DNA from: Kitasatospora sp. SUK 42
Lineage (GTDB): Bacteria; Actinomycetota; Actinomycetes; Streptomycetales; Streptomycetaceae
Assembly: GCF_015776785.2 (NCBI RefSeq)
Contig: NZ_LFMD02000007.1
Location: 545,127 to 609,126 of the forward strand
Length of the DNA: 64,000 nt
Direction: 5' to 3'
Of this stretch, positions 40,398 to 52,104 are shown one piece after another. Position numbers and translations under genes: made by a program. Positions within the stretch are counted from its first letter, which is position 1. The number at the start of each line of letters is the position of its first letter. The notes below the pieces were generated by a model, which was not told where the DNA came from, searched no databases, and saw only the letters and a list, made by a program, of their open reading frames with translations.

Positions 40398-41810
40398 GTG
40401 TCCACAGTCCACAGCCAACGGGCGTCCGGCGAGGCCCACCTCGGGCACGTGGTGTTCATCTCCGCGGCGGCCGCCATGGGCGGCTTCCTGTTCGGCTACG
40501 ACAGCGCGGTGATCAACGGCGCGGTGACGGGCATCCAGAAGCACTTCGGGGTGGGCCACGGCACCACCGCCTTCGTGGTGGCCATCGCGCTGCTCGGCTC
40601 GGCGCTCGGCGCGGTGGCCGCCGGCCGCCTGGCCGACCACCTCGGCCGGGTCCGCACGATGCTGCTGGCCGCCGTGCTCTTCGCGGCCAGCGGCATCGGC
40701 TCGATGTTCCCGCCGAACATCGAGACCCTCGCCCTCTGGCGCGTGATCGGCGGCATCGCGATCGGCATCGCCTCGGTGATCGCGCCGACCTACATCGCCG
40801 AGGTCGCGCCCACCGCCTACCGCGGCCGGCTCGCCTCCTTCCAGCAGATGGCGATCGTGCTCGGCATCACCGTCTCCCAGCTCGCCAACTGGGCGCTCAA
40901 CCAGGCCGCCGGCGGCGAGTCGACCAACCACCTCGGCGGCGTCCAGGCCTGGCAGTGGATGCTCGGCGTCGAGGCCATCCCGGCCCTGGTCTACGGCCTG
41001 ATGGCGCTCGCCATCCCGGAGTCGCCGCGCTTCCTGATCGCCGACCACCGCGAGGCGCAGGCCCGCAAGGTGCTGGTCGAGGTCGAGGGCGAGGGCGTCG
41101 ACCTGGACGCCCGGGTGGCGGAGATCCGCGCGGTGCTGGAGTCCAGCCGCAAGCCCCGGATGAAGGACCTGACGGGCGGGCGCTTCGGCCTGCTGCCGAT
41201 CGTCTGGGTCGGCATCGGCGCCTCGGTGTTCCAGCAGTTCGTCGGCATCAACGTGATCTTCTACTACTCGTCCTTCCTCTGGCAGTCGGTCGGCATCAAC
41301 GAGTCGAACTCGCTGCTGATCAGCCTCTCCACCTCCATCATCAACGTGATCGGCACGGTGATCGCGATGGTCCTGGTGGACCGGATCGGCCGCAAGCCGC
41401 TCGCCATGGCCGGCTCGATCGGCATGGCGGCCGCGCTGGCCACCGCCGCCTGGGCCTTCTCCTACCGGCACGGCACCGGCGACACCGCCACCCTCGACAA
41501 CACCCACGCCGGCGTCGCCCTGGTCGCCGCGCACGTCTTCGTGCTCTGCTTCGCCTTCTCCTGGGGCGTGGTGGTCTGGGTCCTGCTCGGCGAGATGTTC
41601 CCCAACCGGATCCGCGCGCTGGCCCTGTCCGTCGCCGCCTCCGCCCAGTGGATCGCCAACTGGGCGATCACCGTCAGCTTCCCGGACCTCGCCGACTGGA
41701 ACCTCTCGGCGACGTACGTCATCTACACGGCCTTCGCACTGCTCTCCATCCCGTTCGTGGCCTTCTGCATCAAGGAGACCAAGGGCCGCGCCCTGGAGGA
41801 GATGGGCTGA
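40398..41810 (+). CDS. Sugar porter family MFS transporter (GlcP/XylE-like)
   Basis: A 470-residue sugar:H+ symporter with twelve helices. Signature motifs: G-F-L-F-G-Y-D in helix 1, G-R-L-A-D-H-L-G-R-V-R between helices 2 and 3, E-V-A-P-T-A-Y-R-G-R-L after helix 4, P-E-S-P-R-F-L-I in the central loop, Q-Q-F-V-G-I-N in helix 7 and D-R-I-G-R-K-P-L. These match the streptomycete glucose permease GlcP and relatives. GTG 40398 with GGGGAG upstream. Sugar specificity is not provable from the sequence. Confidence 0.9.
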   Translation: MSTVHSQRASGEAHLGHVVFISAAAAMGGFLFGYDSAVINGAVTGIQKHFGVGHGTTAFVVAIALLGSALGAVAAGRLADHLGRVRTMLLAAVLFAASGIGSMFPPNIETLALWRVIGGIAIGIASVIAPTYIAEVAPTAYRGRLASFQQMAIVLGITVSQLANWALNQAAGGESTNHLGGVQAWQWMLGVEAIPALVYGLMALAIPESPRFLIADHREAQARKVLVEVEGEGVDLDARVAEIRAVLESSRKPRMKDLTGGRFGLLPIVWVGIGASVFQQFVGINVIFYYSSFLWQSVGINESNSLLISLSTSIINVIGTVIAMVLVDRIGRKPLAMAGSIGMAAALATAAWAFSYRHGTGDTATLDNTHAGVALVAAHVFVLCFAFSWGVVVWVLLGEMFPNRIRALALSVAASAQWIANWAITVSFPDLADWNLSATYVIYTAFALLSIPFVAFCIKETKGRALEEMG

Positions 41811-41872
41811 CCGGCAGCCCGCCACCCCCGTCGATCCCCCGCCGCACGCGGCCCGAGCACCGAGAGGAAGCC

Positions 41873-42574
41873 ATGCCTGACCAGGGCGGCTCCCGGCAGA
41901 ACGTCACCTTCCCGAGCAACGGCGGCATCGCGCACGGGTACCTGGCCCGCCCGCCGCAGGGCGTCGGACCGGGCCTGCTGGTGGTCCAGGAGTGGTGGGG
42001 GCTCACCTCGCACATCGCCGACATGGCCGACCGCTTCGCCGCCGAGGGGTTCACCGTCCTCGCCCCCGACCTGTTCGGCGGTGCCACCACCCACGACCGC
42101 GCCGAGGCCGCCCGGTTGAGGCGCGAACTGCCGGTCGAACGGGCCGTCGAGGACCTCTCGGGCGCCGTCGACCACCTGCTCTCGCTGGACGGCGTGGTCG
42201 GCGACGCGGTCGGCGTGGTCGGCTTCTGCATGGGCGGCGGCTTCGCCCTGCTGCTCGCCGCCCGCTCCGGCGACCGGGTCGCCGCCGTGGTCCCCTTCTA
42301 CGGCCTGCCGCCCGACCCGGACTTCGACTACCGCGGCCTGACCGCCCACGTCCTCGGGCACTTCGGCGAGCTCGACCGCTCGATCCCGATGACCGCCGTG
42401 GACGAGGCCGCGATCCGGATCGGCGAGGCCACCGACGTCCGCCCCGAGATCCACTTCTACCCGGCCGGACACGCCTTCATGAACGACGAGAACCTGCTCG
42501 GCACGTACGACGCCCTCCAGGCCCGGATCGCCTGGCGCCGCACCGTCACCTTCCTCCAGGGACACCTCGGCTGA
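41873..42574 (+). CDS. Dienelactone hydrolase family protein
   Basis: A 233-residue alpha/beta hydrolase of the dienelactone hydrolase family. Cys nucleophile in V-G-F-C-M-G-G-G-F, and the catalytic His in P-A-G-H-A-F; Q-E-W-W-G-L is the family N-terminal motif. ATG 41873 has AGAGGAAG upstream; it follows the sugar porter by 62 bases and may share its transcript. In true dienelactone hydrolases this opens a lactone in chloroaromatic breakdown; here no such pathway genes adjoin, so a general carboxymethylenebutenolidase-like role is all that can be said. Confidence 0.88.
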   Translation: MPDQGGSRQNVTFPSNGGIAHGYLARPPQGVGPGLLVVQEWWGLTSHIADMADRFAAEGFTVLAPDLFGGATTHDRAEAARLRRELPVERAVEDLSGAVDHLLSLDGVVGDAVGVVGFCMGGGFALLLAARSGDRVAAVVPFYGLPPDPDFDYRGLTAHVLGHFGELDRSIPMTAVDEAAIRIGEATDVRPEIHFYPAGHAFMNDENLLGTYDALQARIAWRRTVTFLQGHLG

Positions 42575-42611
42575 AACCCCGCGCTCCGGGGGCCCCGGTG
42601 CGAAAACCGGA

Positions 42612-42640
42612 TGGACACCCGTGCGGCCTCACGGCATAGT
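42612..42640 (+). promoter_or_regulatory. Promoter of the MFS_3 gene, leaderless
   Basis: TGGACA (42612-42617), a 17-base spacer and CATAGT (42635-42640) are followed by six bases and GTG 42647. This argues that the in-frame ATG at 42611, which overlaps the -35, is not the start. Confidence 0.5.
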
Positions 42641-42646
42641 CGCCGG

Positions 42647-43909
42647 GTGCCGACCCCACCCTCACGCCGTTTCGCCTGGGCGAGCCGCAACTTCCGCATC
42701 CAGACCGCCGCCACCGTGGTCAGCGGCCTCGGCAACGCCGGCGCCCCCATCGCCACCGCCTTCGCCGTGCTCGGCAACGGCGGCACCACCACCGAGGTCG
42801 GCTACGTCACCGCCGCCCGCCTGGTTCCCACCGTGCTGCTCATGGTGGTCGGCGGCACCCTCGCCGACCGACTGCCACGCCACCTGATCATGGTCGCCGC
42901 CAACGTGTTCAGCGGGGTCTCCCAGGCCGTCCTGGCCGCCCTGGTGCTGGCCGGGGACGTCCGGCTCTGGCAGATGCTGCTGCTCTCCGCGGCCGGCGGG
43001 GCCGGCTACGCCCTCTACTCCCCCGCCTCCGGCGGCATGATCATGCAGGCCGTCCCCCAGGAGCACGCCGCCCGCGCCTTCGCGGTCTTCCGGATGGGCC
43101 TCAACGCCTCCCAGATCGGCGGCGCCGCCCTCGGCGGCGCGCTCACCGCCGCCGTCGGCCCCGGCTGGGTGCTCGCCCTGGACGCCCTGTGCTTCCTGAT
43201 CGCCGCCGCCCTCCGTTTCCTCCTGGAGCCGGAGCAGGGCCCCGTGCCCTCCGGCAGCAGCATGCTGCGCGACCTGCGCGAGGGCTGGCGGGAGTTCGCC
43301 TCCCGCCGCTGGCTCTGGGTCATCGTGCTCCAGTTCTCCGTCCTCGTCGCCTGCATCAACGCGGTCGAGTCGGTGTACGGGCCGACCGCCGCCAAGGAAC
43401 GCCTCGGCGGCGCGGGCGCCTGGGGGCTGGCGATGTCCGCCTACGGCGTCGGCCTGGTGGCCACCGGTCTGCTGATGACGCGCTGGCGGCCCCGCCGGAT
43501 CCTGCTGGTCGGCAACTGGGGGGTCTTCCTGTTCGGCGTGCCCGCCCTGGCCCTCGCCGCCGAGGTGCCACTGCCGCTGCTGATCGTCGCGATGTTCCTG
43601 TCGGGCGTCGGCGTCACCGTCTTCGGCGTCAACTGGATGGTCGCGCTCCAGCAGGAGATACCCGAGGAGATGTTCTCCCGGGTCTCCGCCTACGACGAGC
43701 TCGGCTCCTATTCGCTGGCCCCGATCGGTACCGCACTGGCCGGCCCCGCCGCCGTGGCGCTCGGCCTGTCCGGCGCGCTCTGGGCGTGCGCCGTCATCTG
43801 TCTGGTGCTCAGTGCGGCCGTCCTGCTGGACCCCCAGGTCCGCCGACTGAGCCGCCGGAGCACCACCGACGCACCGGTGCCCGTCCCCGAGCCCGCGCCC
43901 GCCTCGTGA
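42647..43909 (+). CDS. MFS transporter, MFS_3/EntS-like exporter
   Basis: A 420-residue MFS protein with about twelve helices: F-R-I-Q-T-A-A-T-V-V-S-G-L-G-N-A opens helix 1, G-G-T-L-A-D-R-L-P-R-H is motif A, and R-M-G-L-N-A-S-Q-I-G-G lies in helix 5. This pattern belongs to the small exporter group including enterobactin exporter EntS and macrolide exporters. GTG 42647 is chosen from the leaderless promoter geometry. The C terminus is a hydrophilic P/A/T tail. Substrate unknown. Confidence 0.87.
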   Translation: MPTPPSRRFAWASRNFRIQTAATVVSGLGNAGAPIATAFAVLGNGGTTTEVGYVTAARLVPTVLLMVVGGTLADRLPRHLIMVAANVFSGVSQAVLAALVLAGDVRLWQMLLLSAAGGAGYALYSPASGGMIMQAVPQEHAARAFAVFRMGLNASQIGGAALGGALTAAVGPGWVLALDALCFLIAAALRFLLEPEQGPVPSGSSMLRDLREGWREFASRRWLWVIVLQFSVLVACINAVESVYGPTAAKERLGGAGAWGLAMSAYGVGLVATGLLMTRWRPRRILLVGNWGVFLFGVPALALAAEVPLPLLIVAMFLSGVGVTVFGVNWMVALQQEIPEEMFSRVSAYDELGSYSLAPIGTALAGPAAVALGLSGALWACAVICLVLSAAVLLDPQVRRLSRRSTTDAPVPVPEPAPAS

Positions 43910-44009
43910 GCACCCGGTGCGCCCCCGGGTGCGCCCTTCCAGCAGCAACCAGTGGTGCCGGTGTGGCGTCCGAGCAGATGGAAACACCACCGTCTCCGAG
44001 GGGCCTCCG

Positions 44010-44558
44010 GTGCCGAAGCCACTGCTGTTCCTGGACGTCGACGGTGTGCTGAACCCGGTGTGCCCACATCCGGACGCCGGGTTCGACTCGCACACCCTGC
44101 TCGGCTACGCCGTCCTGCTCTCCGCCCGGCACGGCGAGTGGCTGCGCGAGCTCGCGGGGACGTACGAACTGGTCTGGGCCACCACCTGGGAGGAGCACGC
44201 CAACACCCACATCGCCCCGGCGATCGGCCTGGAGCCGCTCCCCGTGGTCCGCTTCACCGGCTACGTCCCGCAGCCCGGCGACCCCCGCGTCCCGCTGATG
44301 GAGCTGTTCTCCGCCGCCAAGTGGGCCCCGCTGCTGCGCTACGCCGAAGGCCGTCCGTTCGCCTGGGTGGACGACGTCATCCCGCCCCGGCTGGTCCGCA
44401 GGTCCCTCCTCCGCCGGGACCGCCTGCTGCTGCCGGTCGACCCGGGCCAGGGCCTGGAGCGCCGGCACGTCGACCGGCTGCTCACCCGCCCGCCGCACGG
44501 CCGGACGCTGCCGCTGCCGCTGCGAGGAGCGACGGTCAGGCGGTCGGCAGCCAGCTGA
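44010..44558 (+). CDS. HAD-like hydrolase
   Basis: A 182-residue HAD superfamily protein. Motif I is F-L-D-V-D-G-V-L-N with both catalytic Asp residues; W-A-T-T-W-E-E-H-A-N carries motif II Thr, and F-A-W-V-D-D the acidic motif IV. There is no cap domain. GTG 44010 with GAGGGG upstream. Its last 23 bases overlap the end of the convergent CPBP protease gene. Members of this streptomycete group have no defined substrate; phosphatase activity is the best guess. Confidence 0.82.
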   Translation: MPKPLLFLDVDGVLNPVCPHPDAGFDSHTLLGYAVLLSARHGEWLRELAGTYELVWATTWEEHANTHIAPAIGLEPLPVVRFTGYVPQPGDPRVPLMELFSAAKWAPLLRYAEGRPFAWVDDVIPPRLVRRSLLRRDRLLLPVDPGQGLERRHVDRLLTRPPHGRTLPLPLRGATVRRSAAS

Positions 44559-45324
44559 CGTGCCCGGCGAGCAGCGCGTACCCGACGAAGGCCACCGTGT
44601 CGATCAGCGCGTGCGCCGCCACCAGCGGCATCACCCGCCCCCAGCGCCGGTACAGCAGGCAGAACACCGCCCCCATCACCATGTTGCCGACCAGCCCGCC
44701 GACCCCCTGGTAGAGGTGGTACGACCCCCGCAGCACCGAACTCACCGCCAGCGAGGCCGGCCAGGACCACCCCAGCTGCCCGAGCCGGCGCAGCAGGTAG
44801 CCGAGGACGACGACCTCCTCCAGGATCGCGTTCTGCCAGGCCGACAGGACCAGAACCGGCACCCGCCACCACACGTCCGGCAGCCCCGAGGGCGCCACCG
44901 TCAGGTTGTACCCGGCGGCCTGCGAGGCCAGGTACAGCGCCAGCCCGGAGCCGCCGATCGCCGCCGCGACGGCCGCGCCCCGGCCGAGGTCGCGCAGCTT
45001 CTGCCGGAGGTCGAAGCCCAGCACCCGCAGCGCGGCACCCTCGCGCACCAGCAGGTAGCCGACCAGCACGACCGGCATCAGCCCGCGCCCGATGTAGTAG
45101 AGCTGCCACACCAGGTCCAGCCAGGGGCGCCCGGGCGCGCGCGAGCCGTTCAGCGTGGCGACCTGCTGCCCGAGCCTGAGCGGCTCGGTGAGCGAGCCGA
45201 CGAAGCTGATCAGCGCGCTGATCCCGCTGGCCCCAAGGGAGAGGCCGAGCACGATCAGCAGTTCCACGCCGAGCAGTCGGCGGGTAGGCGTCGCGGTCTC
45301 CGGCGCGGTCGGGGCGGTGGTCAC
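44536..45324 (-). CDS. CPBP family intramembrane metalloprotease
   Basis: A 262-residue membrane protein with about seven hydrophobic segments and the CPBP (Abi/Rce1-like) motifs: E-E-V-V-V-L-G-Y-L in the first conserved helix, S-Y-H-L-Y-Q in the second and A-A-H-A-L-I-D in the third, giving the Glu-Glu and two His catalytic/metal residues. Such proteins cleave prenylated or other membrane-bound peptides, or protect against bacteriocins; no bacteriocin gene adjoins. Convergent overlap of 23 bases with the HAD gene. Confidence 0.85.
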   Translation of the reverse strand: MTTAPTAPETATPTRRLLGVELLIVLGLSLGASGISALISFVGSLTEPLRLGQQVATLNGSRAPGRPWLDLVWQLYYIGRGLMPVVLVGYLLVREGAALRVLGFDLRQKLRDLGRGAAVAAAIGGSGLALYLASQAAGYNLTVAPSGLPDVWWRVPVLVLSAWQNAILEEVVVLGYLLRRLGQLGWSWPASLAVSSVLRGSYHLYQGVGGLVGNMVMGAVFCLLYRRWGRVMPLVAAHALIDTVAFVGYALLAGHVSWLPTA

Positions 45325-45428
45325 GGGGGCTCCAGCGGACGGACGGTCGCTCCGGCCGTCGGCCGACCACCGGAGCGATCATCCTGACACAGCGTCCCGA
45401 CCGCCCGGCCCGCCAGGTACGGGGCCGG

Positions 45429-46934
45429 TCAGCCGACCGGCCAGGTGTGCACCGGCTCGCCGCCGCGCATGTGCTCGGCGTACCGCCTGGTCATCGCGGC
45501 GAGCGCCGCCGGGCGGTCCATCCCGTACCGCTCGCGCAGCCGGTGGAAGGTCGCGCTCTGCCAGGCCGCGCCGTTGGTGCGGCGCAGGCAGCGCTGCTCG
45601 ATGATCCCCAGGTAGCGGTCCCGGTCGGCCGGCTCCACGCCCCACTCGTCCAGGCCCTGGTGGGCCATCGGCAGCAGTTCGTTCAGCACCAGGTCGACGG
45701 CGGACACCGTGGTCAGCCCGCCGCCGCGGCCCGCCCGGCCGGGGCGCGGCCAGTGGAACACCGCGTCGATGCCGTACCGGGCGCCCTGCCGGAAGTTCTC
45801 GTCCGCGCGCTCGAACGGCAGCCGGGTCCAGACCGGCCGGGGCTGCTCGGCGAGCACCCGCACCAGCCCGTAGTAGAAGGCCGCGTTGGCCAGGGTGTCG
45901 GCCACCGTCGGCCCGGCCGGCAGCGCCCGGTTCTCCACCCGCAGGTGCGCGACGCCGCCGGCGATGTCGTAGATCGGCCGGTTCCAGCGGTAGATGGTGC
46001 CGTTGTGCAGCCGCATCTCGGCGAGGCTGGGCGCGCCGCCGGAGGCCAGCACCTTCAGCGGGTCCTCGTCGTCGCAGATCGGCAGCAGCGCGGGGAAGTA
46101 GCGCAGGTTCTCCTCGAACAGGTCGTACGCCGAATCCACCCAGCGCTCGCCGAACCAGGTGATCGGGCGCACGCCCTGGGCCTTGAGCTCCGCCGAACGG
46201 GTGTCACAGGCCTGCTGGAAGAGCACCGGACGGGTCTCCCGCCACAGCTCCCGCCCGAACAGGAACGGCGCGTTGGCGCCGAGCGCGAGCTGCGGCCCGC
46301 AGAGTGCCTGGGCGGCGTTCCACACCGAGGAGAACCGCTCCGGGGTCACCTGGAGGTGCAGTTGCAGCGAGGTCGCGGCGGCCTCCGCCACCATGGTGAT
46401 GGACTCCAGCTGGAGGTGCTCGACGCCCTCGATGTCGAGCGCGATCTCCTCCCCCCGGGCGGCCAGGATCTGGTCGCTGAGCAGGCTGTACCGCTGGTTG
46501 TGGCTCATCGCGTCGAGCCCGGTGTGGGCGTGTTCGAGGGTCGGCAGGATGCCCACCATGACGATCCGGGCGCCGGCCTCGGCCGCCCGCCGGTCGGCGT
46601 AGCGCAGCCCGGTGTCGAGTTCCTCGCGCAGTTCCTCGAAGACGTGCCCGCCGAGCCGGTGCGGAGCGACGTTGACCTCGATGTTGAACTTCCCCAGCTC
46701 GGTCTGGAAGTCGCTGGAGCCGATCGAGCTGAGCACCTGGGCGTTGCTCATCGCCGGCAGGCCCTGCTCGTCGGCCAGGTTGAGCTCGATCTCCAGCCCC
46801 ATCACCGCCCTCGGCCGGTCGAAGCGGTCCTCCCGCAGCATCCGCCCGAGCGCGTCGAGACAGGCCTGGAGCTTGACCCGGTACTGCTGCCGGTCCGCCA
46901 GATCCGCTCGAGTCGCCACGACCTTCTCGCCCAT
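45429..46934 (-). CDS. Glutamate-cysteine ligase (GCS2) family protein
   Basis: A 501-residue member of the GCS2 family of ATP-dependent glutamate-amine/cysteine ligases. Markers: M-G-L-E-I-E-L-N near residue 45, F-N-I-E-V-N-V-A-P, the S-H-N-Q-R-Y segment, and L-Q-L-H-L-Q-V. ATG 46934 is preceded by AGGAGGAGG. It is longer than YbdK-type enzymes and is a widely conserved streptomycete version; streptomycetes make mycothiol and ergothioneine rather than glutathione, so the amine acceptor is unclear. A palindrome CTTGCAATGCAAG lies 87 bases upstream. Confidence 0.82.
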   Translation of the reverse strand: MGEKVVATRADLADRQQYRVKLQACLDALGRMLREDRFDRPRAVMGLEIELNLADEQGLPAMSNAQVLSSIGSSDFQTELGKFNIEVNVAPHRLGGHVFEELREELDTGLRYADRRAAEAGARIVMVGILPTLEHAHTGLDAMSHNQRYSLLSDQILAARGEEIALDIEGVEHLQLESITMVAEAAATSLQLHLQVTPERFSSVWNAAQALCGPQLALGANAPFLFGRELWRETRPVLFQQACDTRSAELKAQGVRPITWFGERWVDSAYDLFEENLRYFPALLPICDDEDPLKVLASGGAPSLAEMRLHNGTIYRWNRPIYDIAGGVAHLRVENRALPAGPTVADTLANAAFYYGLVRVLAEQPRPVWTRLPFERADENFRQGARYGIDAVFHWPRPGRAGRGGGLTTVSAVDLVLNELLPMAHQGLDEWGVEPADRDRYLGIIEQRCLRRTNGAAWQSATFHRLRERYGMDRPAALAAMTRRYAEHMRGGEPVHTWPVG

Positions 46935-47020
46935 GGTCCCCTCCTCCTGAGCCACCCGGCCGACCGACCGTGCAAGCATCATGCCCGTCCCGAAGATCGA
47001 TACCCGAACGCTTGTACTGG

Positions 47021-47033
47021 CTTGCAATGCAAG
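47021..47033. promoter_or_regulatory. 13-bp palindrome upstream of the GCS2 gene
   Basis: CTTGCAATGCAAG is a perfect dyad around a central A in the divergent region between the GCS2-type gene and the gene at 47298, near likely promoter elements (TTGCAT/TTGCAA on the minus strand). Operator role inferred. Nothing else is recognisable in 46935-47297. Confidence 0.45.
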
Positions 47034-47297
47034 GCAGCTGACGGAAATTCAGACCATCTGTGGACTTGCTCGACACCACCGCCTGTGATAAACAGGTCAC
47101 CCTGCGCACTTGTTCGATGAAATCGCACTGCGCTCCCGCCGGTCCGCGCCCGCCCCGAAGCCCTCGTCGGCAACGGCAGCGCCGGCACCGCGATCATGCA
47201 CAACCGGACACGGCCGGTCCCGTCACCGTAGACGCGCCGCGCCACGCCGGTATGCCGCACTCGCACGCCGATCTCGCTTGGAGAGGCGGACCCCGCC

Positions 47298-47870
47298 ATG
47301 ACCCTGCAGACCCCCCAGCCCCCGCCGAGCGCCCTGCGCGCGGTCCTGGGCGCGCTCGACTCGGAGACCGCGCTGCGCCAGCCCGCCGCCGCAGCGCTGC
47401 GTCATCCGACCGGTCCACTACTCCCCGCGCATCCGCTCGCGGTGCACGTCCTGGACGGCCCGCGCCCCGAGCTGCCCGCGGCCCGCCGGACCGGCTGGCG
47501 CTTCCTGATCAAGGACGGCACCGAGGTGGCCGCCGCCGCCGAGGTGGTGCAGAGCGCCGAGGGCCACACCTTCTCCCACTTCACCGCCGGCCCCTACCTG
47601 CACTCGACGATCCGGGCTCTGCGCGAGGCCTGGCAGCTCGCCCAGAGCTCCCGCTCCCGCCGACAGCCCCGGCTGCTCACCTTTCCCGGCCAGTACGCGA
47701 CGGCGCTCTGGCTGCACAGCCCGGACGCCGACGCCTCCGCCGACCTGCTGATCCCGCTCGCCCCGGCCCCCCTCGGCGTCACCGCCCACCGCGCCCGCCC
47801 GGCCGCCGAACTGCTGCCGCTGCTCGTCCGCACCCCGCTCGCCCGGCCGCTGCTGCTCGGCTCCTCCTGA
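47298..47870 (+). CDS. Conserved streptomycete protein of unknown function
   Basis: A 190-residue soluble protein; I do not recognise a domain. It has no signal peptide or membrane helix. Residues 20-45 resemble a short amphipathic helix followed by P-L-A-V-H-V-L-D-G-P, and the centre has F-L-I-K-D-G-T-E-V-A-A-A-E-V. GGAGAGG upstream of the ATG supports the start, and codon use is fully typical. Divergent from the GCS2-type ligase gene. Confidence 0.7.
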   Translation: MTLQTPQPPPSALRAVLGALDSETALRQPAAAALRHPTGPLLPAHPLAVHVLDGPRPELPAARRTGWRFLIKDGTEVAAAAEVVQSAEGHTFSHFTAGPYLHSTIRALREAWQLAQSSRSRRQPRLLTFPGQYATALWLHSPDADASADLLIPLAPAPLGVTAHRARPAAELLPLLVRTPLARPLLLGSS

Positions 47871-47897
47871 GCCGTACGGTCCCCACCCCCGCGCACC

Positions 47898-47924
47898 GGC
47901 CGCCGGGCCGCCCGCCCGGCGGCC
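47898..47924. terminator. Hairpin terminator after the gene at 47298
   Basis: GGCCGCCGGGC (47898-47908) and GCCCGGCGGCC (47914-47924) pair perfectly around a 5-base loop. The remaining stretch to 48321 shows no gene I can support. Confidence 0.7.
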
Positions 47925-48321
47925 CTTCCCCGTGCTCCTCCCCGTGCGCTTCGCCACCCGCCGAAGCACCCCTCCCGGACCGCCCCACCCCAGCGGTTAC
48001 CACCCGGGCAGGTCATCCGCCATGGCCCGACCGGGCCATGCACCAGCTGACCCATCGGTGCGTCATTTCCCCTTGGCCCCACCTGAACGGGTGATCTATG
48101 CCCGGGAGTTGTGGCGCATGTCACGAAATCCCTGCGCTCTCGTCCACGGATGCCGACACTGGGAACCAGCGTGGAAGGACCACCTGTCCTACCCACTTGA
48201 GCGCCGGTCCACACCTGGTCGGCGCGCGGACAGGATCCGGCTGCCGCGGCGGCCCCGGACGGCACGACCTCCCGGGACCGCACCACGGGGGAGGATCGCA
48301 GAGCGAAGCGAGGGTACGCGT

Positions 48322-48513
48322 ATGTGCCAGCACCGTCCTGAGTGCCCACCGGCCGAGTCCGAGGACCGCGAGGCGGCCGTGCCGGTGGCCTGCCACCCGG
48401 AGCAGGGCTGGAGCCTGCTCTGCAACGGCGTCCTGCTGTTCGAGGACACCGGAGAGCTGCTGCCCGACGGCCGGGTGATCGCCCCGCGCCGCCCCGTCGC
48501 CCACGCTGCCTGA
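48322..48513 (+). CDS. DUF5999 family small protein
   Basis: A 63-residue protein starting M-C-Q-H-R-P-E-C-P and containing H-P-E-Q-G-W-S-L-L-C-N-G-V-L-L-F-E-D-T-G-E-L-L-P-D-G, the pattern of DUF5999, found in nearly all streptomycetes. Three cysteines (two in the first ten residues) could bind metal. CGAGGG precedes the ATG. A 450-base noncoding leader region lies upstream, long for this chromosome. Function unknown. Confidence 0.85.
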   Translation: MCQHRPECPPAESEDREAAVPVACHPEQGWSLLCNGVLLFEDTGELLPDGRVIAPRRPVAHAA

Positions 48514-48638
48514 GCCGGCACCGGCCCGAGCACGCACGGCGGGGGCAGCCGCCGACCGACGACACGAGAGCACGACGGGCAGGGCCCCGGCGGAGTGATT
48601 CCGCCGGGGCCCTGCCGCATGCCGTACCGCCGAACCGG

Positions 48639-51539
<2,901 letters not shown>

Positions 51540-51639
51540 GGTGGTCGAGGCCTCCTGGTCACGGACCGGCGGGGGGTACGCACGCCGGTCGGCCTCGCCG
51601 CTGCGGACAGCGGCCGGCCTGGGCGAACGGACCCGACAG

Positions 51640-51885
51640 GCCTCCCCCTCTGTCATCGGGACCTGAGAGCTTCGCCCGCACGTCGCGCTGTGGGCGCTTC
51701 GTCGGCTTGCACCGTCGGTGAGGGTGGTGATCGCCGGCTCCCGCGCCGGCGCTCCTGCCCTGCTTTCCAGAGTGACCTATCCCGCACGGTACGGATGCCT
51801 GAGAGATTCCGGGGAGGAGTTGCTCCTTCGGCGCCCCGACCAGCGGTTTTCGCGATCGGAGACTCTCCCGAGCGGGCTCGGCAGT
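51640..51885 (-). ncRNA. Tandem glycine riboswitch
   Basis: On the minus strand the gcvP leader has two glycine aptamers: the first with CGGGAGAG, GCGCCGAAGGAGCAA, CTCTCAGGCA and CACTCTGG; the second with CACCGACGGTGCAAGCC, GAAGCTCTCAGGTCCC and GATGACAGAGGGGGAG. Tandem aptamers switch on glycine cleavage genes when glycine is abundant. Boundaries approximate; about 100 bases separate it from the ATG. Confidence 0.93.
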
Positions 51886-52104
51886 CGCCGCCCAGGGTAC
51901 CAGCGGGAGGCCCCGCGATCACGGGGGCGTCAGGCCACTCGGGGTCTACGCGCGTCCCCCGGACGGGCGAGCCCGGACCCGTCCGGACGCACCCCGGATG
52001 CATCCGTCCGATTCATGGCTTTTGGTGTGAAGTGGCGGACGGAACGGGTGCTCCGGCCGCCGTACCTGCGGGGATTCCGCAGGCACAGCGCACTGGAGGC
52101 AAGA

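Noticed and set aside
42611-42646. Twelve extra N-terminal codons for the MFS_3 exporter
   Set aside because: The ATG lies over the -35 of a good promoter whose -10 ends at 42640; GTG 42647 fits a leaderless start.
47932-48321. N-terminal extension of the DUF5999 protein
   Set aside because: The frame is open upstream, but family members start at M-C-Q-H and CGAGGG precedes ATG 48322.
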